Assembly: GCA_951799405.1 (NCBI GenBank)
Contig: OX637335.1
Span: 22,820,342 to 22,884,341, forward strand
Origin: Agapetus fuscipes
Lineage: Eukaryota; Arthropoda; Insecta; Trichoptera; Glossosomatidae
Reading direction: 5' to 3'
Length of the DNA stretch: 64,000 nt
Below the pieces are notes generated by a model, which saw only the letters and a program-made list of their open reading frames with translations, was not told where the DNA came from and searched no databases. Below are positions 62,622-64,000 of this stretch, piece after piece. Position 1 is the stretch's first letter. Each line of letters opens with the position of its first letter. The translations under genes and the position numbers were made by a program.

Positions 62622-62735
62622 GCCCATAGCCTATAATTTAGGTTGAAAAAAACACAACATTTTCGATTTGTATTAAAATATACATTCCCATTATCCGACA
62701 CGATAAGTTCGCGCTTACATATGCCGCATGCGACA
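62622..62735 (-). repeat. SINE-A 3' fragment
   Basis: TAGCCTATAATTTAGGTTG to TATGCCGCATGCGAC, diverged. Confidence 0.65.
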
Positions 62736-62769
62736 CTTCTAAATTACAGGATTTTCATACTTTTTCCCT

Positions 62770-62905
62770 TATAATTAGTTAACTTACTATGAGAAGTTAC
62801 ACCCAACAAAATGTTTATCCACGATTTATCAAATCAGTGAATCAGCACTTATTTAGTTTTACCTTTAAAGTGGCGATAATTCAACGCAGTGCGTTATAAG
62901 TATTT
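62770..62905 (+). repeat. Family H, longest piece
   Basis: TACTATGAGAAGTTACACCC, GTTTATCCACGATTTATC, AATCAGTGAATCAGCAC, TAGTTTTACCTTTAAAG. Unclassified. Confidence 0.55.
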
Positions 62906-63238
62906 GCTCGATATAGAAAAAATGAAAGTTCTCATTTTGGGGATAAACAGTGTAACAAAAGTTCTCTTTTTTAATTCATTGAAACATTTTCTACGTAACA
63001 TATTTAACGAGTAGGTGACTGTTTTGTTTCTTAATTATTTTCGGACATGACATAACAAACGTAACATTAATTTGCTTATATGGCTGACGACGCATTCGTT
63101 TAAATTCCTTTGACGTAAAAAACAATACATATTATGCAAATAAAAGTATTATGTTGTAACGTCCTATTACGTAAAAGTGGCCGATGAAACAGCCATACAA
63201 GTGCTCATCTAGATACAAGTATATATATATCACCATGT
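62906..63238. other. AT-rich stretch, nothing recognised
   Basis: No family repeats or open frames of note. Confidence 0.5.
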
Positions 63239-63239
63239 G

Positions 63240-63440
63240 CAGGCCCGGATTAACCCCTCTGGGGGCCCTGGTGCGGGGCAAAGCTCGGGGCCCCCTATAT
63301 GCCCCCCCTCTCCATAAAAATCCCCCCCCTTCCATCCTCCTTTTCCATAACCGCAAAGATGCATATCTTTTTCGAAAAAAAAGTACGTTGATTTTTTTTT
63401 ACATACAATATTTTTTAGCTTTTGGGGGGCCCCTTGGTAG
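63240..63440 (+). mobile_element. hAT-like left end
   Basis: CAGGCCCGGATTAACCC is the same terminus as at 42551 and 43148. G/C-rich words follow (GGGGCCCCCTATATGCC). No right end found. Confidence 0.55.
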
Positions 63441-63456
63441 CGTATGCCTCATAAGA

Positions 63457-63640
63457 CTTAAGGCTAGTTCGCACGAGGCCACTGATTTAGTCAAGTAACG
63501 AGTAATTTAGTAGTGGGCGGGGCGCTACTCGCCCGTGAAGCGTTCGCATTACGGTCCAGTACAGTACACAAGTGCGAAGTTGGCTGCAGAAAGCCCTTTC
63601 TATAATGGCGGAAAATTTGAATTGGCTGCAGTTTGAAAAT
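63457..63640 (+). mobile_element. Possible Harbinger-type left end
   Basis: TTA precedes AGGCTAGTTCGCACGAGG. About 145 bases in, ATGGCGGAAAATTTGAATTG opens MAENLNWLQFENIN and stops. A partial repeat of that stretch (AAGCCCTTTAAATTGGC) follows at 63674. Confidence 0.3.
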
Positions 63641-63699
63641 ATTAATTGAGTATTAAAATCATGTTATTATAAAGCCCTTTAAATTGGCTATGGTTTGGT

Positions 63700-64000
63700 A
63701 ATATTAACTGATTTATGCCCGGCCACCTAGCTAGGAGCCTGTTTAGCAAACAACTTCGAAACTCGACTTTTGTAAATTCGAAATGTATTTTATGGTTTAT
63801 AAAATAATATACACATTTTAAATAAAAACAACACATGACTATTTGATGTTTATAATAATATCTACCATTTACGCTGCAAACATTATTTTTTAATTGAATT
63901 TTTATCTTTTCAATGATGTGTACAAAGTATATTTTGTATGCACACACTATAATACGGCTCTAGTCTGCAGCTGCATTCAGATGCATTTCTCTGTTGCGTT
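63700..64000. other. Window edge, nothing recognised
   Basis: AT-rich. If the Harbinger-type reading is right, this would be its decayed interior. Confidence 0.3.

Overview
The window is 64 kb of AT-rich eukaryotic nuclear DNA, almost certainly from an animal and probably an arthropod with a large, repeat-filled genome. The reasons are tRNA- and 5S-rRNA-derived SINEs, LINE 3' ends, hAT-, Harbinger- and mariner-like MITEs, and the lack of any long conserved gene. I recognise no complete gene, no functional tRNA or rRNA, and no prokaryotic or organellar feature. The species cannot be named from what I see.

Repeat families, with names used only here. SINE-A (about 250 bp, about 40 copies and pieces, roughly 8 kb of the window) starts near CCTTGACTTATAGGTTGG and ends in a short-repeat tail of the AGATT/AGATTTA type. 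SINE-B has a tRNA-like head (boxes GTAGTCCAGTGG and GGTTCGAATCC) with two alternative 3' ends: B1 ends ACAGGATTTCTT plus poly(A), B2 ends AATAAATCAKCCTAATATT plus (ATT)n. Four B copies carry a 5S rRNA copy in front of the tRNA head. SINE-C (about 320 bp) has a TAGCTCAGTTGG / GGTTCGAATCC head and ends GTGTAGCTTAGTTGCG. SINE-D has a Leu/Ser-tRNA-like head with TGGCCGAGGGG. Two single-copy tRNA-like SINEs (E, F) are also seen. LINEs survive only as 3' ends: one family with a reverse-transcriptase C-terminus and (ACAGTT)n tail, an L2/CR1-like piece, and RTE-like pieces. A strand of + means the copy reads in its family's 5' to 3' direction.

Layout. 0-8 kb: packed SINEs, a LINE dimer and a 5S-tRNA-B composite inside a SINE-A. 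8-14 kb: mostly AT-rich, with SINE-A/B/C clusters. 14-23 kb: a mariner-like family, hAT-like and other MITEs, nested SINEs. 23-26 kb: the best LINE fragment. 26.8-27.8 kb: a 15-bp minisatellite with a 15-unit higher-order period. 28-34 kb: sparse repeats and a second 5S composite. 34.5-36 kb: protein-like, splice-flanked segments on the minus strand and a SINE-A holding two MITEs. 36-47 kb: SINEs, LINE pieces, two hAT elements with clear 8-bp duplications and a third 5S composite. 47-53 kb: transposon protein remnants, an L2-like LINE, a duplicated RTE-like 3' end and a GC-rich exon-like block. 53-64 kb: more SINEs, a near-perfect 220-bp palindrome, a fold-back element, the fourth 5S composite and, at the right edge, the left ends of two DNA transposons.

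Host coding capacity is uncertain. Several short segments have protein-like composition and good splice signals (for example 35900-36001, 52831-53020, 55556-55656 on minus; 50884-51070 and 55219-55298 on plus). Their reading phases do not chain into one unambiguous gene, and pseudo-exons are common in such DNA, so each is given modest confidence. One protein-like piece (1243-1376) has a diverged second copy at 47892-48077, which points to a transposon rather than a host exon. All judgements come from reading by eye; copy boundaries are good to about 5-10 bases.
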